A stretch of DNA of 64,000 nt from positions 682,001-746,000 of the forward strand of contig NZ_JAPMXC010000001.1 of assembly GCF_026624755.1 (NCBI RefSeq). Direction: 5' to 3'. Numbering within the stretch: the first letter of the stretch is position 1; every line of letters begins with the position of its first letter. Of the stretch, positions 39,041-47,426 are shown in pieces. This DNA comes from Robbsia betulipollinis (GTDB lineage Bacteria > Pseudomonadota > Gammaproteobacteria > Burkholderiales > Burkholderiaceae). A model generated the notes under the pieces. It saw only the letters and a program-made list of their open reading frames with translations. It did not search any database and had not been told where the DNA came from. A program made the position numbers and the translations under genes.

Positions 39041-41620
39041 ATGACCCGATCGCTCGACGAATACCATGGCAAGCGGGATTTCGACGCCACGCCCGAGCCT
39101 TCCGAAAAAGCCGCCCGCCCGCGTGCCCAGGGCCGCGGGAAAAACCCACGCGGCCCGCACGCGCCGGTGGCAACCGGTCTGCAATTCTGCGTCCAGAAAC
39201 ACGACGCCAGCCACCTGCATTACGACTTTCGCCTGGAACTCGACGGCACGCTCAAAAGCTGGGCGATTCCCAAGGGACCTTCGCTGGACCCGAAGGTCAA
39301 ACGGCTGGCGGTGCATGTAGAGGACCATCCCCTCGACTATGCCCGGTTCGAAGGTCATATCCCCGACGGGCATTACGGCGCGGGCGATGTCATCGTCTGG
39401 GATCAGGGCATCTGGCTTCCCGAAGGCGATCCCGCCGCCGGCTACGCCAGGGGCCGGTTGCGCTTCACGCTACGCGGCGTCAAGCTCCACGGCGCCTGGC
39501 ATCTGGTGCGCACCCACATGCCGGGCAAACGGGAACAGTGGTTTCTGATCAAAGCGAACGATACCGCCGCCCGGGCCGAGGCGGCGTACGACGTCCTGGC
39601 GGCCCTGCCCCACAGCGTTCTCGACGGCGGCCCCGCTCCCGCATCGCCCCCAATGCTCCCAATGCCCGCGCTGCCGTCGGCATCGCTACCCGCGCAGTTG
39701 CAGCCGGCACTCGCCACGCTGGTGGACACCGTACCCGCGGGCGACTGGCGCTACGAGATCAAGTTCGACGGCTACCGCATCCTCGCCCGCATCGACGCCG
39801 GCGACATTCGTCTCTATACCCGCAACGGCCATGACTGGACAGCGCGCATGCCGCGCCAGCAAGCCGCGCTGGCGGGCCTGAAAATGTCGTCCGGCTGGCT
39901 GGACGGCGAGGTGGTGGTGGCAGGCAAAGACGGATTGCCCGATTTCCAGGCGCTGCAAAACGCCTTCGATGCCGGCAGCGGCGAACACATCGTCTACTAC
40001 CTCTTCGACATGCCGTACTTCGATGGCGCGGACCTGCGTACCGTCGCGCTCGAAGACCGTCGTGCCGCGCTCGCGGCGCTCCTGCAGGCGCGGGGCATGC
40101 GCGACGGCGAGGCCATTCGCTTTTCCGAAGACTTCGCCGAGGGCGGCGCGGACATGCTCGCCAGCGCCTGCCATCTGAAACTCGAAGGCCTGATCGGCAA
40201 GCGCGCGGGGAGCCCCTACGTCTCGCGTCGCAGCACCGACTGGATCAAACTCAAATGCCAGCATCGCCAGGAATTCGTGATCGCCGGCTTTACCGATCCC
40301 GCCGGCGGTCGCGAGGGATTCGGCGCGCTGCTGCTCGCCCTGCACGATACGGAGAACGGCGCACTGCGTTATGCCGGCAGGGTGGGAACGGGCTTCAGCC
40401 GCGCGACCCTGCGCGATCTCGCGACCAGGCTCCAGACGATGCGGATCCGCCGCACGCCGATGCAGGCCCCCCCCACGGGCGCCGAAGCGCGGGCAGCGCA
40501 CTGGGTCCGCCCGGAGCTGCTCGCGGAAATCGCATATGCGGACATGACCCGGGATGGCCGGGTCCGCCACGCGGTATTTCACGGTCTGCGCAACGACAAG
40601 GCGGCGCGCGATATCACCGCAGAACGTCCGGAGACGTTGGCGGCGGAGCCCGCGCCGCCTGCTTCGCAACATACACCGAAAAAAACCTCCCGAACGGTCC
40701 CGTCGCGGCCACCCCCCGCGGCAGGTCGAACCGCCGACGTCACGCCGCTGCCGCGCATCACCCACCCGGACCGGATTCTCGACGCCACGAGCGGCACCAC
40801 CAAGATGGCGCTCGCCGAATACTACGCGCGGCTGGCCGGCTGGCTGCTGCCGCATCTGCGCGAGCGCCCGGTCGCTCTGGTGCGTGCGCCGGACGGTATC
40901 GGCGGCGAGCTGTTCTTTCAGAAAAACGCTGAAAAACTGGCGATACCCGGCATGACCCTGCTCGACAAGGAACTGACCGGACAGCCGATGATGGCGATCG
41001 ACCGGCCGGAAGCCCTGATCGGCGCGATCCAGATGAACGCCATCGAATTCCATACCTGGAATGCCACGGTGGGCGACCTCGAACGGCCGGACCGCTTCGT
41101 ACTCGACCTCGATCCCGATCCCGCGCTCCCCTGGAAAAGCGTGGCGGAAGCCACCCAGCTCACGCTCGCCGTGCTGGACGAACTGGGGCTGCAATCGTTC
41201 GTGAAAACCAGCGGCGGCAAAGGCATGCACATCGTCGTGCCACTGACGCCGAAGGAGGGATGGGACGAAGTGAAGGCCTTCAGCCACGCGATCGTGAAAT
41301 ATCTCGCCGGCCTGCTGCCGGACCGTTTCGTCGCGGTACCGGGGCCGAAGAACCGGGTCGGCCGGATTTTCGTCGATTACCTGCGCAACGGCCAGGGCGC
41401 GACGACGATCGCGCCGTTCGCGGTGCGCGCGCGGAAAGGCATGGGCGTATCGGTACCGGTGCACCGCGACGAGGTCGCGGGTCTGCAACGCGCGGACCGA
41501 TGGACGCTGGCGGATCTGCCCGCGCGACTGGAACGTCAGACGGACGACCCCTGGGCCCGCTACTCGACTACCCGGCAAACCATCACGCCGGAGATGCGCG
41601 GGCGCCTGAAAAGAAAATAA
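39041..41620 (+). CDS. ligD: ATP-dependent DNA ligase LigD (PE-ligase-polymerase)
   Basis: Multifunctional end-joining enzyme of 859 residues. The N-terminal phosphoesterase (about 45-170) contains FCVQKHDASHLHYDFRLELDG and HYGAGDVIVWDQG. The ligase domain (about 220-500) has the adenylation Lys in YEIKFDGYRILAR, then WLDGEVVV and DWIKLKCQHRQEFVIAGF. The C-terminal primase-polymerase (about 565-855) has ITHPDRILDATSGTTK, DLERPDRFVLDLDPDP and KTSGGKGMHIVVPL. Domain order is as in Pseudomonas and Burkholderia. LigD works with Ku in non-homologous end joining, but no ku gene lies in the window. Confidence 0.95.
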   Translation: MTRSLDEYHGKRDFDATPEPSEKAARPRAQGRGKNPRGPHAPVATGLQFCVQKHDASHLHYDFRLELDGTLKSWAIPKGPSLDPKVKRLAVHVEDHPLDYARFEGHIPDGHYGAGDVIVWDQGIWLPEGDPAAGYARGRLRFTLRGVKLHGAWHLVRTHMPGKREQWFLIKANDTAARAEAAYDVLAALPHSVLDGGPAPASPPMLPMPALPSASLPAQLQPALATLVDTVPAGDWRYEIKFDGYRILARIDAGDIRLYTRNGHDWTARMPRQQAALAGLKMSSGWLDGEVVVAGKDGLPDFQALQNAFDAGSGEHIVYYLFDMPYFDGADLRTVALEDRRAALAALLQARGMRDGEAIRFSEDFAEGGADMLASACHLKLEGLIGKRAGSPYVSRRSTDWIKLKCQHRQEFVIAGFTDPAGGREGFGALLLALHDTENGALRYAGRVGTGFSRATLRDLATRLQTMRIRRTPMQAPPTGAEARAAHWVRPELLAEIAYADMTRDGRVRHAVFHGLRNDKAARDITAERPETLAAEPAPPASQHTPKKTSRTVPSRPPPAAGRTADVTPLPRITHPDRILDATSGTTKMALAEYYARLAGWLLPHLRERPVALVRAPDGIGGELFFQKNAEKLAIPGMTLLDKELTGQPMMAIDRPEALIGAIQMNAIEFHTWNATVGDLERPDRFVLDLDPDPALPWKSVAEATQLTLAVLDELGLQSFVKTSGGKGMHIVVPLTPKEGWDEVKAFSHAIVKYLAGLLPDRFVAVPGPKNRVGRIFVDYLRNGQGATTIAPFAVRARKGMGVSVPVHRDEVAGLQRADRWTLADLPARLERQTDDPWARYSTTRQTITPEMRGRLKRK

Positions 41621-41646
41621 GCGGTGGCGCGCCGTGGCCGCACGTC

Positions 41647-41688
41647 AAAAAGGCCCGTCCGATTCCTTTCGAATCGAACGGGCCTTTT
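41647..41688. terminator. Bidirectional terminator between ligD and the porin gene
   Basis: Long stem with A-rich left and T-rich right flanks: AAAAGGCCCGTCCGATTC pairs with GAATCGAACGGGCCTTTT, with one G/T imperfection and a 5-base loop. The flanks give U-tracts in both directions, suited to two convergent genes. Confidence 0.88.
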
Positions 41689-41710
41689 CGGTCAGGCGGG
41701 AATACGCGTC

Positions 41711-42874
41711 TTAGAACTTGTGACGGATACCGACGTTGACCATTTCCTGCGTGCTCGTGCCGCTATAGCCATACGAACCGATCGACGCCTGTGCGGCCTG
41801 CGTGCCGCCAGCGCCATTGCCCGTTTCGCCGCTTGCGTGCTGGTAGGCGCCCACGACATAGATGTCGGTGCGCTTCGACAGGCTGTAGTCCGCGCCAATG
41901 GAGACCTGGTGGTACTTCGCCGACGTGTCGCCACTCGACTTGGTGTAGCTGTAGCCCGCGCCCAACAGCATGGCCGGCGTCGCCTGATAGTTCAGGAAAG
42001 CCTGCCCCGTGTTGTACTTCTCGGTGTTCGTAAAGACCGACGAACCGTCGGGTTTGTACTGAGCATTGCTGTAGCTCGCGCCCACCGTGAAGGCGCCGAT
42101 AACGTACTGCCCCGCCGCGCGCGCGATGCCGATCGAGTGCGCCGTCTCGTAACCTGAATTGATCGTATCGCCGTCGAACGGGCCGTCCGACGAACTGGTC
42201 CACGTGGTACGGCCCGCCGGCGTCGCCGAGGCCGGGCTGTTCAGCATCTTGATGTAGCCCGCGGACAGACCGATCGGACCGTTGTTGTATGCCACGGCAC
42301 CCGAATAGGTGTTCTCCGAGCCCGTGGTGCCGGCCAGGTTGCCGAAGGAATACATCAATTCGAATTGCAGACCCGACCAGACCGGCGACGTGTACTTCAC
42401 CGCGTTGTTGACGCGGAAGCTGTTGTCGTAGTTGTCGACGTCGCCGGCGGTCGCAAACACGCTGCCGAAATAATTATCCGCCGTCATGCCCTGGATCAGG
42501 TCGATCAGCGGATCGTATTGCCGGCCCAGGGTGACCGTACCGGCCGTCGTGCTCGACAAACCGACGAACGCCTGACGACCGAATTCACGACCGCCCTGTC
42601 CCAGCTTGCCGTTGGTCGAATCGAAGCCGTTTTCCAACTGGAACACCGCGCTCAAACCGCTTCCCAGATCTTCCGTACCCTTCAAGCCCCAGCGCGATCC
42701 CTGCAGATTGCCGCTGTTCATGCCGAACAGCTTCTGGTTGCCGTCGGCGTTATGAACATACGTCAGCGCGGTATCCAGGACACCGTACAACGTGACGCTG
42801 CTCTGTGCGTGGGCCGTGCTCGCCGCGCCAAGAAGCGCCAGCGGGATAGTCGAAAGAAGCAGCTTACTTTTCAT
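41711..42874 (-). CDS. Gram-negative porin (Burkholderia OmpC/Omp38-like)
   Basis: Outer-membrane trimeric beta-barrel of 387 residues. The signal peptide is MKSKLLLSTIPLALLGAASTAHAQ with AxA cleavage. The mature part begins SSVTLYGVLDTALTY and ends with the Phe-terminated strand MVNVGIRHKF, the usual BAM recognition end. Short loops with RWGLKGTEDLGSGLSAVFQLENGF and AFVGLSSTTAGTVTLGRQYDP match beta-proteobacterial porins. The 0.5-kb upstream gap has lower GC content and probably holds its promoter. Confidence 0.95.
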   Translation of the reverse strand: MKSKLLLSTIPLALLGAASTAHAQSSVTLYGVLDTALTYVHNADGNQKLFGMNSGNLQGSRWGLKGTEDLGSGLSAVFQLENGFDSTNGKLGQGGREFGRQAFVGLSSTTAGTVTLGRQYDPLIDLIQGMTADNYFGSVFATAGDVDNYDNSFRVNNAVKYTSPVWSGLQFELMYSFGNLAGTTGSENTYSGAVAYNNGPIGLSAGYIKMLNSPASATPAGRTTWTSSSDGPFDGDTINSGYETAHSIGIARAAGQYVIGAFTVGASYSNAQYKPDGSSVFTNTEKYNTGQAFLNYQATPAMLLGAGYSYTKSSGDTSAKYHQVSIGADYSLSKRTDIYVVGAYQHASGETGNGAGGTQAAQASIGSYGYSGTSTQEMVNVGIRHKF

Positions 42875-43396
42875 TATTTATTTCTCCGGCTACGCGAGGA
42901 GTCTGTGGAATTCGGATCCGAAGATAACGCGAGACGAGGAGAAGAAAAACATCGAAAAAAAAGTGTCTCCAATTTCACACAGTATGAAAAAAGATGTCGG
43001 CTCCATTGGGATACACCGATTGACGTCAAACGGAATGAGTGTATCGGGCGTCTTATGCATCTCGAATGCGGGTCGGCAATGCACGGTAAGTTCTGGCGAA
43101 AGTGTTTTTGAAAATCCATTGCAGTCGATCCCGATCCGCCTGCGGAATTTCAAATAACCCTACTTTAGCCAACCGCGCCCGCCGCAACACGTGCGGCCAT
43201 CGCATTTCAATTCGTCATCCTTAACACAACCGGTTTAAAAGGGAGTCGAGCACTTTTACTGCGGATGGCCAGGCGATCACCGGATTTTGCCGGCACGCGG
43301 CATCCACGAGAAAAATGGTGAACGTTTATGGTCATTCACGAACATTCTCGTTCGCCCATAAACATTCACCTCCGTGCGATTCAGCGCGATTCAGCG
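42875..43396. promoter_or_regulatory. Intergenic region upstream of the porin, with stray iteron-like repeats
   Basis: A 522-bp gap with lower GC than its surroundings. The proximal part should hold the porin promoter. Near the distal end are two iteron-like motifs facing each other, at 43317-43332 and 43356-43370. No convincing gene is seen. Confidence 0.5.
43317..43370. repeat. Pair of inverted iteron-like motifs outside the main array
   Basis: GGTGAACGTTTATGGT on the plus strand (43317-43332) and GGTGAATGTTTATGG on the minus strand (43356-43370). They match the repeats upstream of repA but lie about 1.4 kb from the main array, past folE and the phosphodiesterase gene. Confidence 0.8.
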
Positions 43397-43882
43397 TTAC
43401 CGCGGCGCAATTTCGATCGGCAGAATGACGGTCTCGATGTCCTCGCCGGCAATGTGCATCTTCGCTACCGTCAACGGCAATTTGAAACGTCTCGGCCCGG
43501 CACTGCCCGGATTGATATAGATCACGCCGTCGCGCGTTTCCATGGACGGACGGTGGGAATGCCCGGCGACGACCGCGCGGATACCCTGGCTCCCCGGATC
43601 CAGCGCCATATCCGCGAGGCTGTGCACGACATGCACCTTGATGCCGGCGACCTGCAGCGTCAGCGTCTCGTGCAGTTGCGCCGCCCACGGGGCGATGTCG
43701 TTGTTGCCCCGGATCGCATCGACCGGCGCGATGCGCGAAAGACGCTCCAGAATCGCCGCGTCGCCGATGTCACCGGCATGGATGATCCGGTGCGAACCGG
43801 CCAGCAAGGTCATTGCCTCGTCGCGCAGCAAACCGTGCGTATCGGAAATCAGGCCAATGGTGAACGTTTGTGGTTTTTTCAT
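43397..43882 (-). CDS. Metallophosphoesterase, YfcE/MJ0936-type
   Basis: Small binuclear metal phosphodiesterase of 161 residues. All family motifs are visible: GLISDTHGLLR, HAGDIGD, AIRGNND, VVAGHSHRP and YINPGSAGPRR. Substrate in vivo is unknown; the family hydrolyses phosphodiester model compounds. The N-terminal coding sequence contains an iteron-like motif on the opposite strand. Confidence 0.9.
   Translation of the reverse strand: MKKPQTFTIGLISDTHGLLRDEAMTLLAGSHRIIHAGDIGDAAILERLSRIAPVDAIRGNNDIAPWAAQLHETLTLQVAGIKVHVVHSLADMALDPGSQGIRAVVAGHSHRPSMETRDGVIYINPGSAGPRRFKLPLTVAKMHIAGEDIETVILPIEIAPR
43859..43874 (+). repeat. Iteron-like motif inside the phosphodiesterase start
   Basis: GGTGAACGTTTGTGGT, one variant of the origin repeat, lies across codons 3-8 of the minus-strand phosphodiesterase gene. 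It supports the idea that RepA-binding sites extend past the intergenic origin. Confidence 0.65.
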
Positions 43883-43911
43883 CGACGATGCCGGAAGCGC
43901 GTTGAAGAACG

Positions 43912-43928
43912 GGCGGGAGAAGCCCGCC
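43912..43928 (-). terminator. Weak hairpin downstream of folE
   Basis: GGCGGG-AGAAG-CCCGCC inverted repeat about 90 bp after the folE stop, read on the minus strand. The following tract is only modestly U-rich, so termination is uncertain. Confidence 0.35.
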
Positions 43929-44019
43929 AGGCGTCCGCGGCCCTTTACCCCACCCTACCCCTTTCGTGCGACTGGAAAAGCCGGCCATGGCGCTCAGGGG
44001 CGCTCCCAGAGCAGAACAG

Positions 44020-44619
44020 TCAGGCTTGCGGGACATGAATCCCGGTGGACTGGCCGATGATGGCCAGGAATTCACGACGCGTCGACGCGTCCTCACGGAA
44101 GGCTCCCAGCATCCGACTCGTCACCATCGATGCGCCCGCCTTGTGCACGCCACGCGTGGACATGCACTGGTGCGACGCTTCCAATATCACGGCCACGCCT
44201 TTCGGATTCAGGGTCGCGTCGAGCATATCCGCGATCTGCACCGTCATTTTCTCCTGAATCTGCAGACGCTTGGCAAACGCGTCCACCAGGCGCGCCAGTT
44301 TCGACAGGCCCACGACCCGCCTGTCGGGCAAGTATGCGATATGGGCCTTGCCGATGATGGGCACCATATGGTGCTCGCAATAACTTTCGAAACGAATGTC
44401 CTTCAGCACCACCATTTCGTCGTAACCGTCCACCTCCGAAAAGGTGCGTTGCAACAGATCGGCTGGATCGATGGCATAGCCGGCGAAGAATTCTTCATAG
44501 GAACGGACGACACGGCCCGGCGTATCCAGCAGCCCTTCGCGTTGCGGATCGTCTCCCGCCCAGCGTATCAGGACACGTACCGCGGCTTCGGCTTCTTCCC
44601 GCGTGGGTTTACCCATCAT
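44020..44619 (-). CDS. folE: GTP cyclohydrolase I
   Basis: Converts GTP to 7,8-dihydroneopterin triphosphate, the first step of folate or pterin synthesis. The 199-residue product contains the zinc and active-site motifs [50 protein letters not shown], and [12 protein letters not shown] with the zinc-binding Cys. Two adjacent ATGs exist; I used the first. A homologue on the main chromosome would make this a second copy, which cannot be checked here. It borders the replication origin. Confidence 0.95.
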   Translation of the reverse strand: MMGKPTREEAEAAVRVLIRWAGDDPQREGLLDTPGRVVRSYEEFFAGYAIDPADLLQRTFSEVDGYDEMVVLKDIRFESYCEHHMVPIIGKAHIAYLPDRRVVGLSKLARLVDAFAKRLQIQEKMTVQIADMLDATLNPKGVAVILEASHQCMSTRGVHKAGASMVTSRMLGAFREDASTRREFLAIIGQSTGIHVPQA

Positions 44620-44707
44620 CGTCTCTCTTTCTTAAAACGCGGCTGACTGCTCGCTCGTTGAAAATGGCTCCGATTCTACCCGCTATGAAGGATCTCGTTC
44701 ACACATG

Positions 44708-44729
44708 ACCATAGGTGAATACCTATGGT
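44708..44729. repeat. Palindromic iteron (inverted pair)
   Basis: Perfect inverted repeat ACCATAGGT-GAAT-ACCTATGGT. It contains a variant of the origin repeat whose two halves mirror each other, so it could act as an operator for initiator dimers, while the direct repeats bind monomers. Confidence 0.75.
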
Positions 44730-45871
44730 ACGCAAAGCCGGGGAAAGTGCCGAATCGCCGCCGCCGAAGCAAAAATTCCCCCACCCGCGGCCCAAACCGG
44801 CGCTATCGACCGCATTCATCGCACCGAATACCATGGACATTCACCTGTTGACCATATCCACAACCCCCTCGCAACCATAGCCGTTCACCCTCGTACCATA
44901 TACACAGCACCTAACGACCACGGAAGGTAACCACATTTACCAAGGACGTTCACCTTTAGCGCCGCAAACCCTTATACAGCAAGGCTCGGCGGAAGCTAAA
45001 GGTTTACTAAACTAGTAAAGCGTCATTAGTAAACACAACCCCCCGCGTGCCTCTGGAAAAACCATTCCCGTTCACCACTCTTGCCATCGGTCAATAAAAG
45101 CCCTAAAAAACAGCGGCTTAGCAGAATAGGGCGACGCCTATGGCAAGACGCAACGAAAGGCTATCCATCCGGAAAGGTCCATTCCCATGGTTGACCTGAA
45201 AATCGTTCCTTTCCAACCCTGCCACATGATTTAAAAAAACACTAATATTCAATGACTTATCGACGTATATCGTGGGACGGGAAGAAGGAAAAAGCATTTC
45301 CTCAAGGTGAACGTCCATGGTTTTGCCTTCAGGTGAACATCCATGGTCGCTTTTTCGCGATTCGTGAAAGTTTTACTTTCCGACAGCTTGAAGGACAAAA
45401 GAGGCTGGCAGGGCTTCCGGGCTCGCAAAGGTACACGTCCATGGTTCGTTACATAGGTGAACATTTATGGGATTTTGCCGAAATTTCGTTCCGTTCTTGG
45501 TGAAGGGCCGGAAATGCGGATTTCGAACGGTTGTTTTCCTTGGGAAAAGTCCTGTTTTACGTAAAGGTGAACGTTTATGGGACGATTTTCCGATCGTGCC
45601 GACAACGCTATCTTTTTCAGAAAGACCGACCGTGGCGAAGACGGGTGAAAAGTGAATGTCCATGGTTCTGAAGGTGAACGTCCATGGTCGCGTTTTCTGG
45701 AGTGCGTGTCGGTTGCGTGGCTTCGTGCATTCTTTCGGCCAATGCTTTCTGGTCTATTTCTCTCCATCGGTCCAGATGTTAAGGTGCCGGTTGGCTCGAA
45801 CGGCACGGTCTGGTCACCAGAAGGATGCGCTTGGAAGCAGCTTCGACCCGGGAAAGGTCAATCTCTATGGT
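44714..45871. repeat. Iteron array upstream of repA
   Basis: Consensus GGTGAACGTCCATGGT. Plus-strand copies start near 44714, 45176, 45306, 45332, 45430, 45456, 45566, 45651, 45673 and 45856. Minus-strand copies lie at 44830-44845, 44874-44889, 44939-44954 and 45061-45076. Copies at 45306, 45332 and 45673 are closest to consensus. Spacing is irregular, with pairs 22-26 bp apart (45306/45332, 45430/45456, 45651/45673), roughly two helical turns. Orientation changes at about 45.1 kb. These are likely RepA-binding sites. Confidence 0.85.
45002..45034. repeat. AT-rich dyad in the origin
   Basis: GTTTACTAA at 45002-45010 and TTAGTAAAC at 45026-45034 form an inverted repeat. A further AGTAAA at 45014-45019 pairs with TTTACT at 45003-45008. 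It sits between the minus- and plus-oriented iteron groups. Confidence 0.65.
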
Positions 45872-46098
45872 TCGATAGCCGGCAATTCCGGGGATCCCGG
45901 TACACTATGCGAACATTGCCGTGCACCTTGAGGTTGTCGTACGGCGGGGCGCGGAACCGGCCCGAGAGGCGAGGTGAAAAGCGGCGACCAGTCGTTTGCG
46001 AGCGACATGCGGGGATCGGGTGACAGATATCGGAGATAATGTCACCTTTGCCGTGCTCCCCGGCGGCTGACAGTTGGCGCTTAACGAGGTTGACAGGT

Positions 46099-47418
46099 AT
46101 GGCGAGCGGTACTCGTGCAGCGAAAGACACCCAGATAGCGTTGTTCCAGGCGGCCGAACCGCCGGAGCCTTTCAAGAAGGCCGTGCAGGCGGTGCATATC
46201 GCACCGAAGTCGGGCGCGATCACGCTGCAGCAGGCAAAAATGTTCAACGCGTTGATCAAGAACGCGATCGCCCAGAATACCGAAGATCAGCGCCTTACCT
46301 TCGAATATTCGCTGCGGAATCTGATCGACGACGTCGGGCTCAACAGCAATAACCGCAATTACGTCAAAGCGACGATCAATTCCCTGGTGGGTACGGTGGT
46401 CAACTGGGATCATCTGATGCCCGATAGCCGCAGTATCTGGAAAGCCTCGGGCCTGCTCTCCGGCGCGGAAATCGACGGCTCGCGCCTTCGCTACAATTTC
46501 TCCGATCAGATCCGCGAACTTTTGTTGAATCCGGTGATGTATGCGCTGATCGACATGCGCATCACGCGGCAATTCAAGCGCGGCCACTCGCTCACCTTGT
46601 GGGAAAACGTCGTGCGTTACGAGGGGGTCGGTCGAACCGGCCGTATCCCGGTGAAGACGTTCCGCGAATTGTTTCTCGGGCAGGACTCGAACAAGAGTTC
46701 CTATCGGGAATACAAGATTTTCAAAAGCCGGATCCTGATTCCCGCGATGCGGGAGGTCAACGAGGTGACCGATCATACCGTGGAGTTGATTGAATACAAG
46801 AACGGGCGCTCGGTCGCGGAAGTTCAGTTCACGATCATGCGAAAGCCCGAGGCCAAGACGGAGGAAGAGGTCGATCCGGCGATATTGCAGTCCGTCACCA
46901 AGCTCGGCGTATTGCCCTCCGAGGCACGTCGCCTGATGAGCGAATATGGCGGTGAGCGGGTGCAGCAGGCGGTCGCCTATATCAAGGAGCGCATGTCGAA
47001 GCGCAACGCTCCGCCGGTGGACAATGTGGGTGCCTATTTCCGCCGCACGCTCGCCGAAGGCTGGGGGGCGACCGCTGCCGCCACCGAGCCAAAGGCCGCC
47101 ATGGCGGCAGCGAAGGGGCCCGCCTCCGGTTTATCGCCGGTCGAACTTCGCGAACGGTACATCGCCCATCGCATTCCCCTCGCCAAGGCATATTTTGGCG
47201 AACTGGCCGTCGAGGACCAGACCCAACTGATCGACAACTACAACGAAACGGCAACGCTCAAGCAGTTGAAGATATCGAAGTCGAAGAAATCGACGACCGT
47301 GGCGGAGAAAAGCTTCTTCACGTGGCTGGGACATACGACCTGGGGCGAACCCAGCGACAGCGATCTGTTGCAGTTCCTGCTGAACGGCGGTTCACCGGAA
47401 GCCGTCCCCGCTGCCTGA
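46099..47418 (+). CDS. repA: Replication initiator protein of a Burkholderia secondary replicon
   Basis: Initiator of 439 residues with two winged-helix-like parts. MASGTRAAKDTQIALFQAAEPPEPFKKAVQAVHIAP and ITLQQAKMFNALIKNAIAQ match the conserved N-terminus of beta-proteobacterial chromid and megaplasmid initiators. The region from about 90 (IDDVGLNSNNRNYVKATINSLVGTVVNWD) to 260 carries the Rep fold, and the C-terminal part a basic tail. An in-frame ATG 60 bp upstream is possible, but the family start favours this one. The gene converges on parB with 8 bp between stops. Regulation by iterons upstream is expected. Confidence 0.88.
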   Translation: MASGTRAAKDTQIALFQAAEPPEPFKKAVQAVHIAPKSGAITLQQAKMFNALIKNAIAQNTEDQRLTFEYSLRNLIDDVGLNSNNRNYVKATINSLVGTVVNWDHLMPDSRSIWKASGLLSGAEIDGSRLRYNFSDQIRELLLNPVMYALIDMRITRQFKRGHSLTLWENVVRYEGVGRTGRIPVKTFRELFLGQDSNKSSYREYKIFKSRILIPAMREVNEVTDHTVELIEYKNGRSVAEVQFTIMRKPEAKTEEEVDPAILQSVTKLGVLPSEARRLMSEYGGERVQQAVAYIKERMSKRNAPPVDNVGAYFRRTLAEGWGATAAATEPKAAMAAAKGPASGLSPVELRERYIAHRIPLAKAYFGELAVEDQTQLIDNYNETATLKQLKISKSKKSTTVAEKSFFTWLGHTTWGEPSDSDLLQFLLNGGSPEAVPAA

Positions 47419-47426
47419 ATCGCTGC

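Larger units (their letters stand above)
44620..46098. other. Probable replication origin region of a secondary replicon
   Basis: A 1.5-kb stretch without a credible gene between folE and repA. It contains 14 or more iteron-like repeats in two orientations, a near-palindromic iteron at 44708-44729, an AT-rich dyad at 45002-45034, an AT-rich tract at about 45225-45265 and a DnaA-box-like site at 44854-44862. Its position directly upstream of the initiator gene is that of a RepA-type origin. The repA promoter must lie in the last 200 bp. Confidence 0.8.

Noticed and set aside
44714-45871. CRISPR-like appearance of the short repeats near the origin
   Set aside because: The 16-bp repeats vary in orientation, sequence and spacing, there are no uniform spacers and no cas genes; iterons explain them better.
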